DNA of 37,430 nucleotides from positions 1 through 37,430 of the forward strand of contig DAOWGM010000060.1 of the NCBI GenBank assembly GCA_030637515.1, written 5' to 3'. Below the pieces are notes generated by a model, which was not told the DNA's origin, did no database searches, and saw only the letters and a list, made by a program, of their open reading frames with translations. This DNA comes from Bacteroidales bacterium (GTDB lineage Bacteria; Bacteroidota; Bacteroidia; Bacteroidales; UBA12077). The position numbers were made by a program, and so were the translations under genes. Numbering within the stretch: the first letter of the stretch is position 1; each line of letters opens with the position of its first letter. Shown one piece after another: positions 9,333 through 18,873 of the stretch.

Positions 9333-10148
9333 ATGTCATCGGAAGGAAATAGTATGACGTTTTTAGAACATCTCGAAGAATTGAGATGGCATTTGATAAG
9401 GGCATTTTCTGCAATTATTTTAATATCTATTGCAGCTTTTATTTTCCATGAAATTGTTTTCGATAAAATCATTCTTGCTCCTAAAAATCCCGATTTCTTT
9501 ACAAATAAACTTTTGTGTCTACTTGGGCAAAAAGTTAACATTCCAAAACTTTGTATAAATACCGAATCATTTCAGCTTATAAGCATCAAAATGGCTGGAC
9601 AATTTACAATGCACATTACTACTTCTATTTTTGCAGGAATAATTATTGGATTTCCATATCTTTTCTGGGAATTTTGGCGCTTCATTAAACCTGCGCTTTA
9701 TGAAAAGGAAGCAAAACATTCAAGAGGCGCTGTTGTATTTAGCTCGTTATTATTTATGTTAGGTGTGCTATTTGGTTTTTTTGTAATTGCTCCTTTATCA
9801 ATTCATTTCTTAGGATCTTATAATGTAAGTGATCAGGTAGTAAATCAGATAAATTTAAAATCATATATTGGCACAATAACTTCTGTTACATTAGCAGCCG
9901 GAGTAACTTTTGAATTACCGGTTTTAATTTATTTTTTGAGTAAAGCAGGACTTGTAACACCTGAGTTTCTTAAGAAATACCGCCGTCATTCTATCATAGT
10001 TGTTTTAATATTAGCCGCTACAATTACGCCTCCCGATATTTTCAGTTTAATTTTGGTTACTTTCCCACTTCTAATTCTTTATGAAACCGGTATAATAATT
10101 TCCAGAAAAATCGTTAATAGAACAAACAAAGAAAAAATTAAGGCTTAA
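9333..10148 (+). CDS. tatC: Sec-independent translocase subunit TatC
   Basis: Multi-spanning receptor of the twin-arginine protein export system, 271 residues. The N-terminus carries the signature FLEHLEELRWHLIR that binds Tat signal peptides, followed by six hydrophobic segments (first about 20-40, last about 225-260) and the FGFFVIAPLSIHFL segment typical of the family. Two ATG starts are possible: 9333, 4 bases after the kdsD stop, and 9354, preceded by GGAAGGA at 7 bases. I list 9333 but 9354 is equally defensible. No tatA or tatB is next to it, so those subunits must be elsewhere. Confidence 0.93.
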   Translation: MSSEGNSMTFLEHLEELRWHLIRAFSAIILISIAAFIFHEIVFDKIILAPKNPDFFTNKLLCLLGQKVNIPKLCINTESFQLISIKMAGQFTMHITTSIFAGIIIGFPYLFWEFWRFIKPALYEKEAKHSRGAVVFSSLLFMLGVLFGFFVIAPLSIHFLGSYNVSDQVVNQINLKSYIGTITSVTLAAGVTFELPVLIYFLSKAGLVTPEFLKKYRRHSIIVVLILAATITPPDIFSLILVTFPLLILYETGIIISRKIVNRTNKEKIKA

Positions 10149-10173
10149 ATTTATTTTGATAGAATTTGAATCA

Positions 10174-12639
10174 ATGAAAAAAAAATTCCTCTTCTGGATT
10201 ATTATATTTCCTTTGTTAATAATTCAATCAAGTCAACTTTTTGCTCAGGTAACTAAAGTCAGGGGGCGAATTCTTGATGCTGAAAACGGAGAGCCTTTAC
10301 CATTTGTAAATGTAACTTTCAAAAATTCTTCGGTTGGTACAATAACAAATACAGATGGTGAATATTTTCTTGAAACAAGAATTTATTATGACTCAGTTAT
10401 AGTTTCTTTTGTAGGTTGTAAAAAACAATCTCAATTTATTTATAAAGATCGTTTTCAGGAGATAAATTTCTCATTAGAACCAGATATTTTTGCTTTAAAG
10501 GAAATAGTTGTTAAGCCAACTGAAAATCCTGCACATCCTATTCTTCGGAATATTATTGCTAATAAAGAAAAGCATAATCCTCGTAAATTTGATTCATATA
10601 ATTACAAGCTCTACAATAAAGTAGAAATTGACATAAACAATGTTGATGATAAATTGAGGGAACGTAAATTGCTGAAAAACTTTCAGTTTATTTTTGATTA
10701 TGTCGATACTTCTGCCATTACCGGTAAATCTTATCTGCCTATTTTTATTACCGAATCATTTTCCGATTACTATTTTAATCGTAATCCTAAAACGGAACGT
10801 GAAATTATCAATGCCACAAAAATATCAGGAATAGAGAATGCCAGCATATCTCAGTTTACGGGTAAAATGTATCAAAATATTAATATTTACGAGAACTTTG
10901 AAACTGTTTTCGAACCTGGCTTTGTAAGTCCAATAGCCGACTTTGGCTTAGCTTATTATAAGTATTACCTTATCGATAGTGCATTTATTGGCGATAAGTG
11001 GTGTTATCAAATTTCATTTATACCAAAACGTAAACAGGAAAGAACTTTTCGTGGAGATTTCTGGGTTAACGACACCACCTTTGCCATTGTAAAAATTCAA
11101 ATGCGAATGGCTAAGAATGTAAATATTAATTACATAAACGATTTCGTTGCTGAATATGAATTTGAACCAGTACAAGATAGCCTATGGTTTCTGAAAAAGG
11201 AAAAGCTGTTTTTCGATTTTAATCTTACCGATAAAACACTTGGATTTTTTGGCAAGAAAACTACGAATTACATGAATATCATGTTAAATGCAGAGATGCC
11301 TGAAGAGGTAACAAAAATTAATGATAATGTAATTGTAAAGGAAAATGCAATTATAAATGACGAGGATTACTGGGAAGAACGTCGTCCAATAAAACTTACA
11401 CCAAAAGAAAAAGACATTTACAACATGGTTGATTCAATTCAACAGGTTCCAATTTATACCACTTATGAGAAACTTGTTGGGATGTTTGCTATGTATCATT
11501 ACGAAGTTGGCTTATTTGAAATCGGACCATACTATAAGATGTTTAGTTTTAACGAAATTGAAGGCAACCGATTTCGGTTTGGTGGACGAACAAGTAATAA
11601 TTTTAGTACCAAACTGATGATAAATGCACATGCTGCATATGGTGAAAAAGATAATCGTTTTAAATACGGAACAGGATTTATTTATATGTTCGATAAAAAT
11701 CCAAGAGCATCAATAGAAGTGCAATACAAGCATGACATTCAACAACTTGGACAAAGCCCAAATGCTCTTACCGAGGATAATATTTTCACATCAATACTTA
11801 GAAGAAACCCGAACTATAAACTTACAATGGTAAATGATTTTAGAACAACACTTGAAAAAGAATGGTTTCAAGGATTTTCAAATTCATTAACATTTAATTA
11901 TAAAAGCATTAAACCAACTCAGTACATTCCATTTCAAAAAACAAGTCTTACAGATACTATATTTTACAGCAATATAACTGCATCAGAAGTCACCTTTAAT
12001 TTAAGATTTGCAAAAAATGAGAAATTCATACGAGGCGAATTCGAAAGAACCAGTCTTGGTACCGACAAGCCAATTTTAAATTTATATCTGACTGCAGGAT
12101 TAAAGAATGTATTCGAGAGTCAATATGAGTATTATAAGATTAACTTAAGCTTAGCACATAAAGTTCCAATAAGTCCGCTCGGATATTTTAAATATATTAT
12201 TGATGCCGGGCAGGTATTTGGAACAGTACCTTACCCTTTATTAAAATTGCATGAAGGAAACGAAACATATGCATTCGACCGCTATGCTTTTAATATGATG
12301 AACTATTACGAATTTGCAAGTGATCGTTATATTAGTCTATACGCAGAGCACCATTTTCAGGGTTTCTTCTTGAATAAAATTCCTTTAATGCGTAAATTAA
12401 AATGGCGCGAGGTTGTTTCTGCCAAAGGATTAATTGGTGATTTAAGTAACAGACATGAATCTATAATGGACTTTCCTGAAGGCTTATATCAGATTAACGA
12501 TCCGTATTTGGAAGCAAGTGTTGGAATAGAAAATATTTTGAAAATCTTTAGAGTAGATGCCATGTGGCGATTATCGTATTTAGATCACGATAATATTGAA
12601 AAATTTGGATTACGAGTATTAGTTCAGTTTGTTTTCTAA
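10174..12639 (+). CDS. DUF5686 family outer-membrane protein with carboxypeptidase-like N-terminal domain
   Basis: Large exported protein, 821 residues, found mainly in Bacteroidota. The start is ATG 10174 (MKKKFLFWIIIFPLLII…), giving a signal peptide cleaved near LFAQ|VT; an upstream TTG at 10156 only adds an unlikely extension. Residues about 25-115 form a carboxypeptidase-like regulatory domain (VRGRILDAENGEPLPFVNVT … NTDGEYFLET). The rest is DUF5686, with a C-terminal half rich in alternating aromatic and charged residues that ends LRVLVQFVF, a terminal Phe as in beta-barrels. Function is not established; I infer an outer-membrane barrel. It lies between tatC and lptB on the same strand, consistent with envelope work but not proof of a link. 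Confidence 0.88.
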   Translation: MKKKFLFWIIIFPLLIIQSSQLFAQVTKVRGRILDAENGEPLPFVNVTFKNSSVGTITNTDGEYFLETRIYYDSVIVSFVGCKKQSQFIYKDRFQEINFSLEPDIFALKEIVVKPTENPAHPILRNIIANKEKHNPRKFDSYNYKLYNKVEIDINNVDDKLRERKLLKNFQFIFDYVDTSAITGKSYLPIFITESFSDYYFNRNPKTEREIINATKISGIENASISQFTGKMYQNINIYENFETVFEPGFVSPIADFGLAYYKYYLIDSAFIGDKWCYQISFIPKRKQERTFRGDFWVNDTTFAIVKIQMRMAKNVNINYINDFVAEYEFEPVQDSLWFLKKEKLFFDFNLTDKTLGFFGKKTTNYMNIMLNAEMPEEVTKINDNVIVKENAIINDEDYWEERRPIKLTPKEKDIYNMVDSIQQVPIYTTYEKLVGMFAMYHYEVGLFEIGPYYKMFSFNEIEGNRFRFGGRTSNNFSTKLMINAHAAYGEKDNRFKYGTGFIYMFDKNPRASIEVQYKHDIQQLGQSPNALTEDNIFTSILRRNPNYKLTMVNDFRTTLEKEWFQGFSNSLTFNYKSIKPTQYIPFQKTSLTDTIFYSNITASEVTFNLRFAKNEKFIRGEFERTSLGTDKPILNLYLTAGLKNVFESQYEYYKINLSLAHKVPISPLGYFKYIIDAGQVFGTVPYPLLKLHEGNETYAFDRYAFNMMNYYEFASDRYISLYAEHHFQGFFLNKIPLMRKLKWREVVSAKGLIGDLSNRHESIMDFPEGLYQINDPYLEASVGIENILKIFRVDAMWRLSYLDHDNIEKFGLRVLVQFVF

Positions 12640-12685
12640 TCAACTCTAAGTCTATCTTTTCAATAATAAGTTTTAAATAAAATTA

Positions 12686-12693
12686 TACCTTTG
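12686..12693 (+). promoter_or_regulatory. Candidate -7 element of lptB
   Basis: TACCTTTG is an exact TAnnTTTG match, 16 bases before the lptB ATG (12710). A -33 element is poor. It implies lptB can be transcribed separately from the DUF5686 gene, with a leader of about 10 bases. Confidence 0.5.
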
Positions 12694-12709
12694 CATAAAA
12701 TAAATAACA

Positions 12710-13468
12710 ATGAGTCAAGAAAAGATAAAACTTCGCACCGATACTTTAATTAAAAAATATCGTTCAAGAACAGTTGTAAAGGGTGTTTCTGTTGAAGTAG
12801 AGCAAGGTGAAATTGTTGGTTTACTTGGTCCAAATGGAGCTGGAAAAACAACAACCTTTTATATGATTGTTGGATTAATTACTCCAAACGAAGGCAAAAT
12901 TTATCTTGACAACGTTGATATAACCAAAGAACCTGTTTACAAAAGAGCACAAAAAGGAATTGGTTATTTGGCTCAGGAAGCTTCAGTTTTTCGAAAACTA
13001 AGTATTGAAGATAATATTATGGCTGTTCTTGAAATGTCTAACTTTTCAAAAGAAGAACAGCGTGATAGATTAGAAACTTTAATTAACGAATTTGGATTAC
13101 AAAAGATTAGAAAAAGCCTTGGAATTCAACTTTCCGGAGGTGAACGTCGAAGAACTGAGATTGCACGTGCTTTAGCCATAAAGCCAAAGTTTATTTTACT
13201 CGATGAGCCTTTTGCAGGTGTTGACCCAATTGCTGTAGAAGATATTCAGGAAATTGTAGGAAAGCTTAAAGAAAAAAATATTGGTATCTTAATAACAGAC
13301 CACAATGTTCGTGAAACATTAACCATTACTGATCGTGCATATTTACTTTTTGAAGGTTCAATCTTAAAATCAGGAAATGCACGCGAACTTGCCGAAGACG
13401 AACAAGTGCGTAGAGTTTATTTAGGTAAAAACTTTGACCTACGAACAATTGGTATTAACGACGATTAA
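12710..13468 (+). CDS. lptB: LPS export ABC transporter ATPase LptB
   Basis: Cytoplasmic ATPase of the LptB2FG complex, which extracts LPS from the inner membrane for transport to the cell surface. Its 252 residues include Walker A GPNGAGKT (40-47), Q-loop YLAQE (87-91), the LptB-type signature [16 protein letters not shown] (141-156), Walker B FILLDEP (161-167) and the switch His in ITDHNV (H198). The C-terminal end ([12 protein letters not shown]) is also that of LptB. The partner genes lptF/lptG and lptC are not in the window. Very secure. Confidence 0.95.
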   Translation: MSQEKIKLRTDTLIKKYRSRTVVKGVSVEVEQGEIVGLLGPNGAGKTTTFYMIVGLITPNEGKIYLDNVDITKEPVYKRAQKGIGYLAQEASVFRKLSIEDNIMAVLEMSNFSKEEQRDRLETLINEFGLQKIRKSLGIQLSGGERRRTEIARALAIKPKFILLDEPFAGVDPIAVEDIQEIVGKLKEKNIGILITDHNVRETLTITDRAYLLFEGSILKSGNARELAEDEQVRRVYLGKNFDLRTIGINDD

Positions 13469-13493
13469 ATCTGCATATTTATAACTGACTAAA

Positions 13494-14042
13494 ATGTCAG
13501 AAGCCTCTGATAATAAAATCGAATTCACCTTAAGCACAGGAAAAGTGAATCTATATTCACTTATCATGATAATTCCTGTTACAGCCATATTCCTAATCCC
13601 TTATATACTAATTTGGGATTACGCTTCATTTGAATTGGGGAGAAAAGAATTCATGAAACTCTTTTTCTATATTCTAATTTTTGGAATAATAATTCATGAA
13701 CTTTTGCATGGAATTACATGGGCATTTTTTACTAAAAAAGGTTTTAAGTCAATCAAGTTTGGGATAAACGGAATAACTCCATATTGTCACTGCAAAGAAC
13801 CTTTAAAAACAAAACATTACCGACTTGGAGGTGCAATGCCTCTTATTGTGATGGGAATAATTCCTTCACTTATAGGAATCATTCTAGAGAATGGTCTTTA
13901 TTTATCTTTTGGTATTTTCTTTTCTTGGGCAGCCTGTGGAGATATCATCTCTCTTTTTATGCTCCGAAAATTCAGTAGTAATACTTTAGTCTCCGATCAT
14001 CCTGATAAAATGGGTTTTTATATTGAAGAAGCTAATCCTTAA
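13494..14042 (+). CDS. Membrane zincin, DUF3267 family
   Basis: Predicted membrane-embedded metalloprotease-like protein, 182 residues. Hydrophobic segments lie near 20-42, 56-76, 112-135 and 135-158. The second ends in the zinc-binding HExxH motif HELLHG (68-73). A distal conserved segment, SDHPDKMG (about 167-174), may supply a further metal ligand, as in DUF3267 proteins. No substrate is known for the family in bacteria. The gene begins 25 bases after lptB and its end overlaps the convergent gene ending at 14032 by 11 bases. Confidence 0.78.
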   Translation: MSEASDNKIEFTLSTGKVNLYSLIMIIPVTAIFLIPYILIWDYASFELGRKEFMKLFFYILIFGIIIHELLHGITWAFFTKKGFKSIKFGINGITPYCHCKEPLKTKHYRLGGAMPLIVMGIIPSLIGIILENGLYLSFGIFFSWAACGDIISLFMLRKFSSNTLVSDHPDKMGFYIEEANP

Positions 14043-14892
14043 GTCGATAAGCCATCACCCTGTTATTATAAAAAGTAGGTATGTATATGATTTTTTTCTC
14101 GTAGTCAAATCCAATATCGGCAGCGTTAATTTTTAAAGGTGTTGTATCAAGTAATTTTTCTGTTTCTTTTCCTAAACTTGCTAAATATAAATTCCCACTC
14201 CAATCAGAATAAATCAATTTGCATTTTTCAAAACAGATTAATCCGTCAATACCTCCTGTATTTAATATATAATCCGATTCAACACGATCAGTCAAATTAG
14301 CTTTTACAATTTTATCCTGCGTTCCAATAAGTAGAAATTCATTCATTATACACAAGCCATTAGGATGGTTTATATTCTCTAAATGTATCCACTCTTGTAC
14401 AACTCCATTAAATAATTTATAAATGATATTTGTTTGCATATCAGAAATATAAATACTGCCTGAAAGATCAATTACAATATCATTTAAAAATTTTGCATTA
14501 GGAACATTATAAAACCTTATAAGTTTTCCCGACTGAATATCAATTTCTGCTATACGATCTATATCTGTTACAAAAAGTCTTTCTTTATAAATCCCCATGC
14601 CTTTGGGAGCATGCAAGCCCTTTACCCATTCTGTTTTTAGAATAATTCCATCTGGAGATAATTTAGAAATAAAACCATTATTGTCTTTTTCTATTGGATT
14701 TCCATTAATATTAGATACAAAAATTACTTTTTGCTTTTTGCAGTAATATGCAGATTCTGGAGTCTTAAATTCAGCAGAAGTTTTCCATAGGGCTTCGATT
14801 TTTGAACTCAGATAAACTTTCGCATCCTGAGCATTTAAATAATGCCCTAAAAGAAAAAACAAAACAGTTAAAATAAAAGAAGATTTTCTCAT
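14032..14892 (-). CDS. Exported SMP-30/NHL-like beta-propeller protein
   Basis: Periplasmic or exported protein of 286 residues. ATG 14892 gives a clean signal peptide (MRKSSFILTVLFFLLGHYLN then AQ|DAK); the open frame extends to 14946 but the extra residues would spoil it. Repeated segments of about 40-45 residues (ISKLSPDGIILKTEWVKGL, IAEIDIQSGKLIRFYNV, NGLCIMNEFLLIGTQDKI) fit a propeller of the gluconolactonase/NHL type. No catalytic residue set could be assigned confidently, so it may be a binding protein or a sugar-lactone hydrolase-like enzyme. It is transcribed towards the DUF3267 gene. Confidence 0.72.
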   Translation of the reverse strand: MRKSSFILTVLFFLLGHYLNAQDAKVYLSSKIEALWKTSAEFKTPESAYYCKKQKVIFVSNINGNPIEKDNNGFISKLSPDGIILKTEWVKGLHAPKGMGIYKERLFVTDIDRIAEIDIQSGKLIRFYNVPNAKFLNDIVIDLSGSIYISDMQTNIIYKLFNGVVQEWIHLENINHPNGLCIMNEFLLIGTQDKIVKANLTDRVESDYILNTGGIDGLICFEKCKLIYSDWSGNLYLASLGKETEKLLDTTPLKINAADIGFDYEKKIIYIPTFYNNRVMAYRLKD

Positions 14893-15027
14893 TATAAATC
14901 TCTTAAAAACAACAATCAAGTTATTGAAAATATTATCAAAATTCAAACTAAATTAGGCTCCTAAAAGCTTATTAACCTTTTTATTATTAAAAAATGAAAG
15001 TCACTATTATTTTTATTTAAATTATTC

Positions 15028-15056
15028 TTGTAATATAAAAATTTGTAATATATTTG
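15028..15056 (+). promoter_or_regulatory. Promoter of tRNA-Leu
   Basis: TTG (15028-15030), 18 bases, TATATTTG (15049-15056): a full Bacteroidota-type promoter. The transcription start would be just before the tRNA at 15068. Confidence 0.7.
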
Positions 15057-15067
15057 CACTCTCTTTT

Positions 15068-15149
15068 GCGGATGTGTCGTAATTGGTAGCCGAGCTAGAC
15101 TTAGGATCTAGTGCCGAAAGGCGTGGGGGTTCGAGTCCCTTCATCCGCA
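15068..15149 (+). tRNA. tRNA-Leu (anticodon UAG)
   Basis: 82 bases. The acceptor stem GCGGATG pairs with CATCCGC (15142-15148), with discriminator A at 15149 and no encoded CCA. The D-loop contains TTGGTAG, and the anticodon stem CTAGA/TCTAG encloses loop CTTAGGA with anticodon TAG at 15102-15104. A long class II variable arm (TGCCGAAAGGCGT) and the T-loop TTCGAGT confirm a leucine tRNA. Confidence 0.97.
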
Positions 15150-15157
15150 CAACAAAC

Positions 15158-15202
15158 AAACCGCTTAAACTGTCGAACGAAATCGGTGGTTTGGCGGTTT
15201 TT
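15158..15202 (+). terminator. Possible terminator between tRNA-Leu and tig
   Basis: AAACCGC (15158-15164) can pair with GCGGTTT (15194-15200), with inner partial pairing, and runs into TTTTT. The loop is long, so this is a weaker candidate. If real, it ends the tRNA transcript before tig. Confidence 0.4.
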
Positions 15203-15233
15203 AAAATTTATAAATTCTCAAACATATAATATA

Positions 15234-16616
15234 ATGAACATAGTTAAAGAGAACATTAATGATTTAACAGCTGTCTTAAAAGTAACTATTACTGAAAAAG
15301 ATTATGCTGAAAAAGTGGAAGCTGCACTAAACGATTATCGTAAAAAAGCTCGTATTGATGGTTTCCGTCCAGGTAAAGTTCCAACTGGCTTGGTAAAGAA
15401 AATGTATGGTAAAGGAATTCTTGTTGAAGAAGTAAATAAACTTATTTCTGAATCACTTACGAATTATATTCGTGATGAAAAATTAAATCTTTTAGGCGAG
15501 CCATTACCAGCAGAAAACCAAAAACCTGCAGATTTCGATAATGAAACTGAATTTGAATTTGCTTTTGATGTTGCTATTGCAAAAGATATAGAAGTAAAAC
15601 TTTCAAAAAAGGACAAGGTTGCTTATTATGATATAAAGGTTGATGATAATCTGTTTGAATCATATTCTGACAATTACGCTCGTAAATTCGGTGAGTTTAA
15701 AGATGCTGATGAAACAACTGACAATGAAATGTTATCAGGAAATTTTATTCAGTTAGATGCTGAAGGAAAAGTTTTAGAAGGTGGTATTAAAGCTGATGAT
15801 GTAAGAATAACTGTTGAATACATTAAAGATGCTGATATTAAGACAACATTTGCCGGTAAAAAAGTTGCCGGTAAAATAATCTTCGATGTTCGAAAAGCAT
15901 ATCCAAGTGATTCTGAGATTGCTTCAATGCTAAGAATTGAAAAAGAGAAAGCATTAGAAGTTAACGGTGATTTCGAATTTGAAATTACAAAAGTACAGCG
16001 ATTTGCTAAAGCAGAAATCAATCAAGAACTTTATGACAAAGCTTTTGGACCAGATGTAGTTAAATCTGATGCTGATTTTAAAGCAAAGATTACCGAAGAA
16101 ATTAAAGCTAATTTTGTTCGTGAAACAGATTACAGATTTATGATTGATGCAAAACAAAAACTTGTTGAGAAAATAAATCCAGAATTACCAACTGAATTCT
16201 TAAAGCGATGGTTAACTGTTGTAAACGAAGGTAAATTTACTGCTGAACAAATCGAAGAAGAATATCCAAAATTTGAAACTGATTTACAGTGGCAATTAAT
16301 TAAAGATCAGGTTATAAGAGATAACGAGATTAAGGTTGAAGAAAGTGAAGTTATGGATGCCGCAAAAGAAGTAACAGCTGCTCAGTTTGCTCAATATGGT
16401 TTAGCAAACTTACCTAACGAACAATTGGAACAATATGCTCAAGAAATTCTTAAGAAAGATAACGAACGTAGAAATCTTTACGAAAAGAAATTCGAAGATA
16501 AGGTTGTTGATTTCATAAAGGATTCTGTAAAACTTGACAAGAAAGAAGTTACAACTGAAGAGTTTCAGAAACTTTGGGAAGACGAGAAGAAAAAAGATCA
16601 AAAGAAAAGTAAATAA
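15234..16616 (+). CDS. tig: Trigger factor
   Basis: Ribosome-associated chaperone that meets nascent chains; 460 residues. The start is ATG 15234 (MNIVKENINDL); the frame stays open upstream into the tRNA gene, which cannot be coding. The ribosome-binding N-terminal domain carries the signature GFRPGKVP (43-50). The PPIase-like middle region (about 155-245) is weakly conserved, as in other Bacteroidota, and the helical C-terminal arms end in a Lys-rich tail (KKKDQKKSK). It is followed by a strong terminator, then clpP and clpX, the classic tig-clpP-clpX order. Confidence 0.94.
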   Translation: MNIVKENINDLTAVLKVTITEKDYAEKVEAALNDYRKKARIDGFRPGKVPTGLVKKMYGKGILVEEVNKLISESLTNYIRDEKLNLLGEPLPAENQKPADFDNETEFEFAFDVAIAKDIEVKLSKKDKVAYYDIKVDDNLFESYSDNYARKFGEFKDADETTDNEMLSGNFIQLDAEGKVLEGGIKADDVRITVEYIKDADIKTTFAGKKVAGKIIFDVRKAYPSDSEIASMLRIEKEKALEVNGDFEFEITKVQRFAKAEINQELYDKAFGPDVVKSDADFKAKITEEIKANFVRETDYRFMIDAKQKLVEKINPELPTEFLKRWLTVVNEGKFTAEQIEEEYPKFETDLQWQLIKDQVIRDNEIKVEESEVMDAAKEVTAAQFAQYGLANLPNEQLEQYAQEILKKDNERRNLYEKKFEDKVVDFIKDSVKLDKKEVTTEEFQKLWEDEKKKDQKKSK

Positions 16617-16645
16617 CCCCGGTTATACTTTAAACAAATAAAACC

Positions 16646-16679
16646 AAGTCGTGTTATATTAAAATAACACGACTTTTTT
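16646..16679 (+). terminator. Intrinsic terminator of tig
   Basis: A perfect 12-bp stem (AAGTCGTGTTAT with ATAACACGACTT) and 6-base loop lead into a T run (to 16679). It sits 30 bases after the tig stop. Confidence 0.88.
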
Positions 16680-16752
16680 ATTTCAGAATGGATATAAATT
16701 CATTCAAAATTTAACTAACTTTATCTGCTATTAATTAAAATCTGATAAAATT

Positions 16753-17439
16753 ATGATTCCGAAAGACGAATTTAAAAAATATGCAACTAAGCATCATGGT
16801 ATAAGTAGTTTGTCGCTGGAGAAATATGCTTCAGTATACAATAATAATTATATATCACCAACCATTATTGAAGAACGTCAGTTAAACATTGCTCAAATGG
16901 ATGTTTTCTCCCGTCTAATGATGGACAGAATTCTGTTCTTAGGTGTGCCAATTGACGATTATGTTGCTAATATTATTCAAGCACAATTACTTTTTCTTGA
17001 ATCAACCGATCCTTCAAAAGATATTCAAATATATATGAATACTCCTGGTGGTGGCGTTCATGCTGGTTTAGGCATATATGATACCATGCAATACATCAGC
17101 CCTGATATAGCAACTATTTGTACCGGGATGGCTGCTTCAATGGGAGCTGTTTTATTAGCTGCAGGAACTCCTGGAAAACGTACTGCTCTTACTCATTCTA
17201 GAGTTATGATTCACCAGCCAATGGGTGGCGTTCAAGGTCAAGCTGCTGATATTGAGATTACTGCACGTGAGATTCAGAAGTTAAAGAAAGAATTATACGA
17301 AATTGTAGCTAATCATTCTGGTAATACTTTTAAGAAAATTGAAAAAGATTCAGACCGTGATTACTGGATGACAGCAGAAGAAGCTAAAAAATATGGTATG
17401 ATTGACGAAGTACTACTTAGAAAAGGAACTAAGAAATAA
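16753..17439 (+). CDS. clpP: ATP-dependent Clp protease proteolytic subunit
   Basis: Serine protease that forms the barrel working with ClpX (encoded next). It has 228 residues, slightly longer than E. coli ClpP (207) because of an N-terminal extension. Catalytic S129 is in GMAASMGA, H154 in MIHQP (25 residues later, as in E. coli), and D203 precedes YWMTAEEA. Family glycines (NTPGGGVHAGLGIYD) are intact. It is bracketed by terminators at 16646 and 17461, so clpP appears to be transcribed apart from tig and clpX, although no good promoter consensus was found in the 74 bases upstream. Confidence 0.96.
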   Translation: MIPKDEFKKYATKHHGISSLSLEKYASVYNNNYISPTIIEERQLNIAQMDVFSRLMMDRILFLGVPIDDYVANIIQAQLLFLESTDPSKDIQIYMNTPGGGVHAGLGIYDTMQYISPDIATICTGMAASMGAVLLAAGTPGKRTALTHSRVMIHQPMGGVQGQAADIEITAREIQKLKKELYEIVANHSGNTFKKIEKDSDRDYWMTAEEAKKYGMIDEVLLRKGTKK

Positions 17440-17460
17440 CAATACATTAACATCAAATTA

Positions 17461-17489
17461 AACCGCATTAATCAAAATGCGGTTTTTTT
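17461..17489 (+). terminator. Intrinsic terminator of clpP
   Basis: A 9-bp stem AACCGCATT/AATGCGGTT with a 6-base loop is followed by a run of T (to 17489). It lies 21 bases past the clpP stop. Confidence 0.88.
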
Positions 17490-17505
17490 ATTCTGATTAA
17501 TGCCG

Positions 17506-17513
17506 TAAATTTG
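17506..17513 (+). promoter_or_regulatory. Candidate -7 element of clpX
   Basis: TAAATTTG, an exact TAnnTTTG match 26 bases before the clpX ATG, lies just past the clpP terminator. The -33 position falls in the T run of that terminator. Confidence 0.5.
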
Positions 17514-17539
17514 TCCCATTAATTAATATTTATAGTGCA

Positions 17540-18760
17540 ATGGATAAGTGTTCGTTTTGTGGAAGAGAGAAAAAAGATACAAATCTTTTAATTGCCGGAT
17601 TATCCGGGCATATCTGTGATCGTTGTATTGAACAAGCTCATGACATTGTTCTGGAAGAGCTTCAGAAAAAAGGCGATTTTGATGTAAATGAAATTGAATT
17701 ATTAAAGCCTGTTGAAATAAAAGATTTCCTTGATCAATATGTTATAGGTCAAGAAGATGCGAAAAGATATCTTTCAGTTGCCGTTTACAATCATTACAAA
17801 CGATTACTTCAAGCTGGCAAAAAAGAAGATGATGATATTGAGATAGAAAAATCAAATATTGTTTTAGTTGGCGAAACAGGAACAGGAAAAACTTTATTAG
17901 CAAGAACCATTGCTAAAATGCTCCATGTTCCGTTTACAATTGTTGATGCAACAGTACTTACAGAAGCAGGTTATGTTGGTGAAGATATAGAAAGTATTTT
18001 AACCCGATTGTTACAAGTTGCTGATTACAATGTTGAAGCTGCTGAAAAGGGAATCGTTTTTATTGACGAAATTGATAAAATTGCCCGAAAAGGAGATAAC
18101 CCTTCTATTACTCGTGATGTTTCCGGAGAAGGAGTTCAGCAGGGATTATTAAAATTGCTTGAAGGATCTATCATAAATGTTCCACCGCAAGGTGGTCGTA
18201 AGCATCCTGACCAGAAAATGATTCCGGTAAATACTAAAAATATATTATTTATTTGCGGTGGTGCATTTGATGGAATTGAACGTAAAATTGGTCAAAGATT
18301 AAATACCCAGGTTGTTGGATATGGAGCAAGCAAAGAGAAGGATCAAATTGATGCTAAAAACTTATTACAATATATTGCACCTCAGGATTTAAAATCGTTT
18401 GGATTATTACCTGAAATTATTGGACGATTACCAGTTCTTACATATTTAAATCCTCTTAAAAAAGAAGCTTTACAAAGGATTCTTACAGAACCTAAAAATG
18501 CAATAATAAAGCAATACGAAAAGCTTTTTAAGATGGATGGAGTAAAACTAAGTTTTGAAAAGAAAGTGTTTGACTACATTGTAGACAAAGCACTCGAATT
18601 TAAATTAGGTGCCAGAGGCTTACGTTCAATTTGTGAAGCCATAATGATAGATGTTATGTTTGATATACCTTCTACAGATGAGAAAGAAGTAAAAATAACT
18701 CTTGAATTAGCAAAAGAAAAAATAGATAAAATTAATATTCAAAGACTAAAAGCTGCATAA
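17540..18760 (+). CDS. clpX: ATP-dependent Clp protease ATP-binding subunit ClpX
   Basis: AAA+ unfoldase that recognises substrates and feeds ClpP; 406 residues. The N-terminal zinc-binding domain has C4, C7, C26 and C29. Walker A is GETGTGKT (111-118), pore loop GYVGED is at 144-149, Walker B is FIDEID (174-179) and the RKH loop is at R220-K221-H222. The ClpP-docking loop, IGF in E. coli, reads VGY here (259-261) in VGYGAS, so the docking tripeptide differs; I recall this being tolerated in related bacteria but could not check. It has its own candidate promoter and a strong terminator. Confidence 0.96.
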   Translation: MDKCSFCGREKKDTNLLIAGLSGHICDRCIEQAHDIVLEELQKKGDFDVNEIELLKPVEIKDFLDQYVIGQEDAKRYLSVAVYNHYKRLLQAGKKEDDDIEIEKSNIVLVGETGTGKTLLARTIAKMLHVPFTIVDATVLTEAGYVGEDIESILTRLLQVADYNVEAAEKGIVFIDEIDKIARKGDNPSITRDVSGEGVQQGLLKLLEGSIINVPPQGGRKHPDQKMIPVNTKNILFICGGAFDGIERKIGQRLNTQVVGYGASKEKDQIDAKNLLQYIAPQDLKSFGLLPEIIGRLPVLTYLNPLKKEALQRILTEPKNAIIKQYEKLFKMDGVKLSFEKKVFDYIVDKALEFKLGARGLRSICEAIMIDVMFDIPSTDEKEVKITLELAKEKIDKINIQRLKAA

Positions 18761-18802
18761 TTTTAATTTAAATAAAAATCCGCCTCGCGGTTTACAAAAA
18801 AG

Positions 18803-18830
18803 AAGAGCCACATTATTGTGGCTCTTTTTT
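18803..18830 (+). terminator. Intrinsic terminator of clpX
   Basis: A perfect 10-bp stem AAGAGCCACA/TGTGGCTCTT with a 4-base loop ends in T6. It lies 42 bases after the clpX stop. Confidence 0.9.
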
Positions 18831-18873
18831 ATTATTAATAGTTACCTTTAAAACTTGATTAATATAATATATT

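Noticed and set aside
15111..15233. N-terminal extension of trigger factor reaching into the tRNA gene
   Set aside because: The frame is open but overlaps the T-arm and acceptor end of tRNA-Leu; the conserved trigger-factor start is at 15234.
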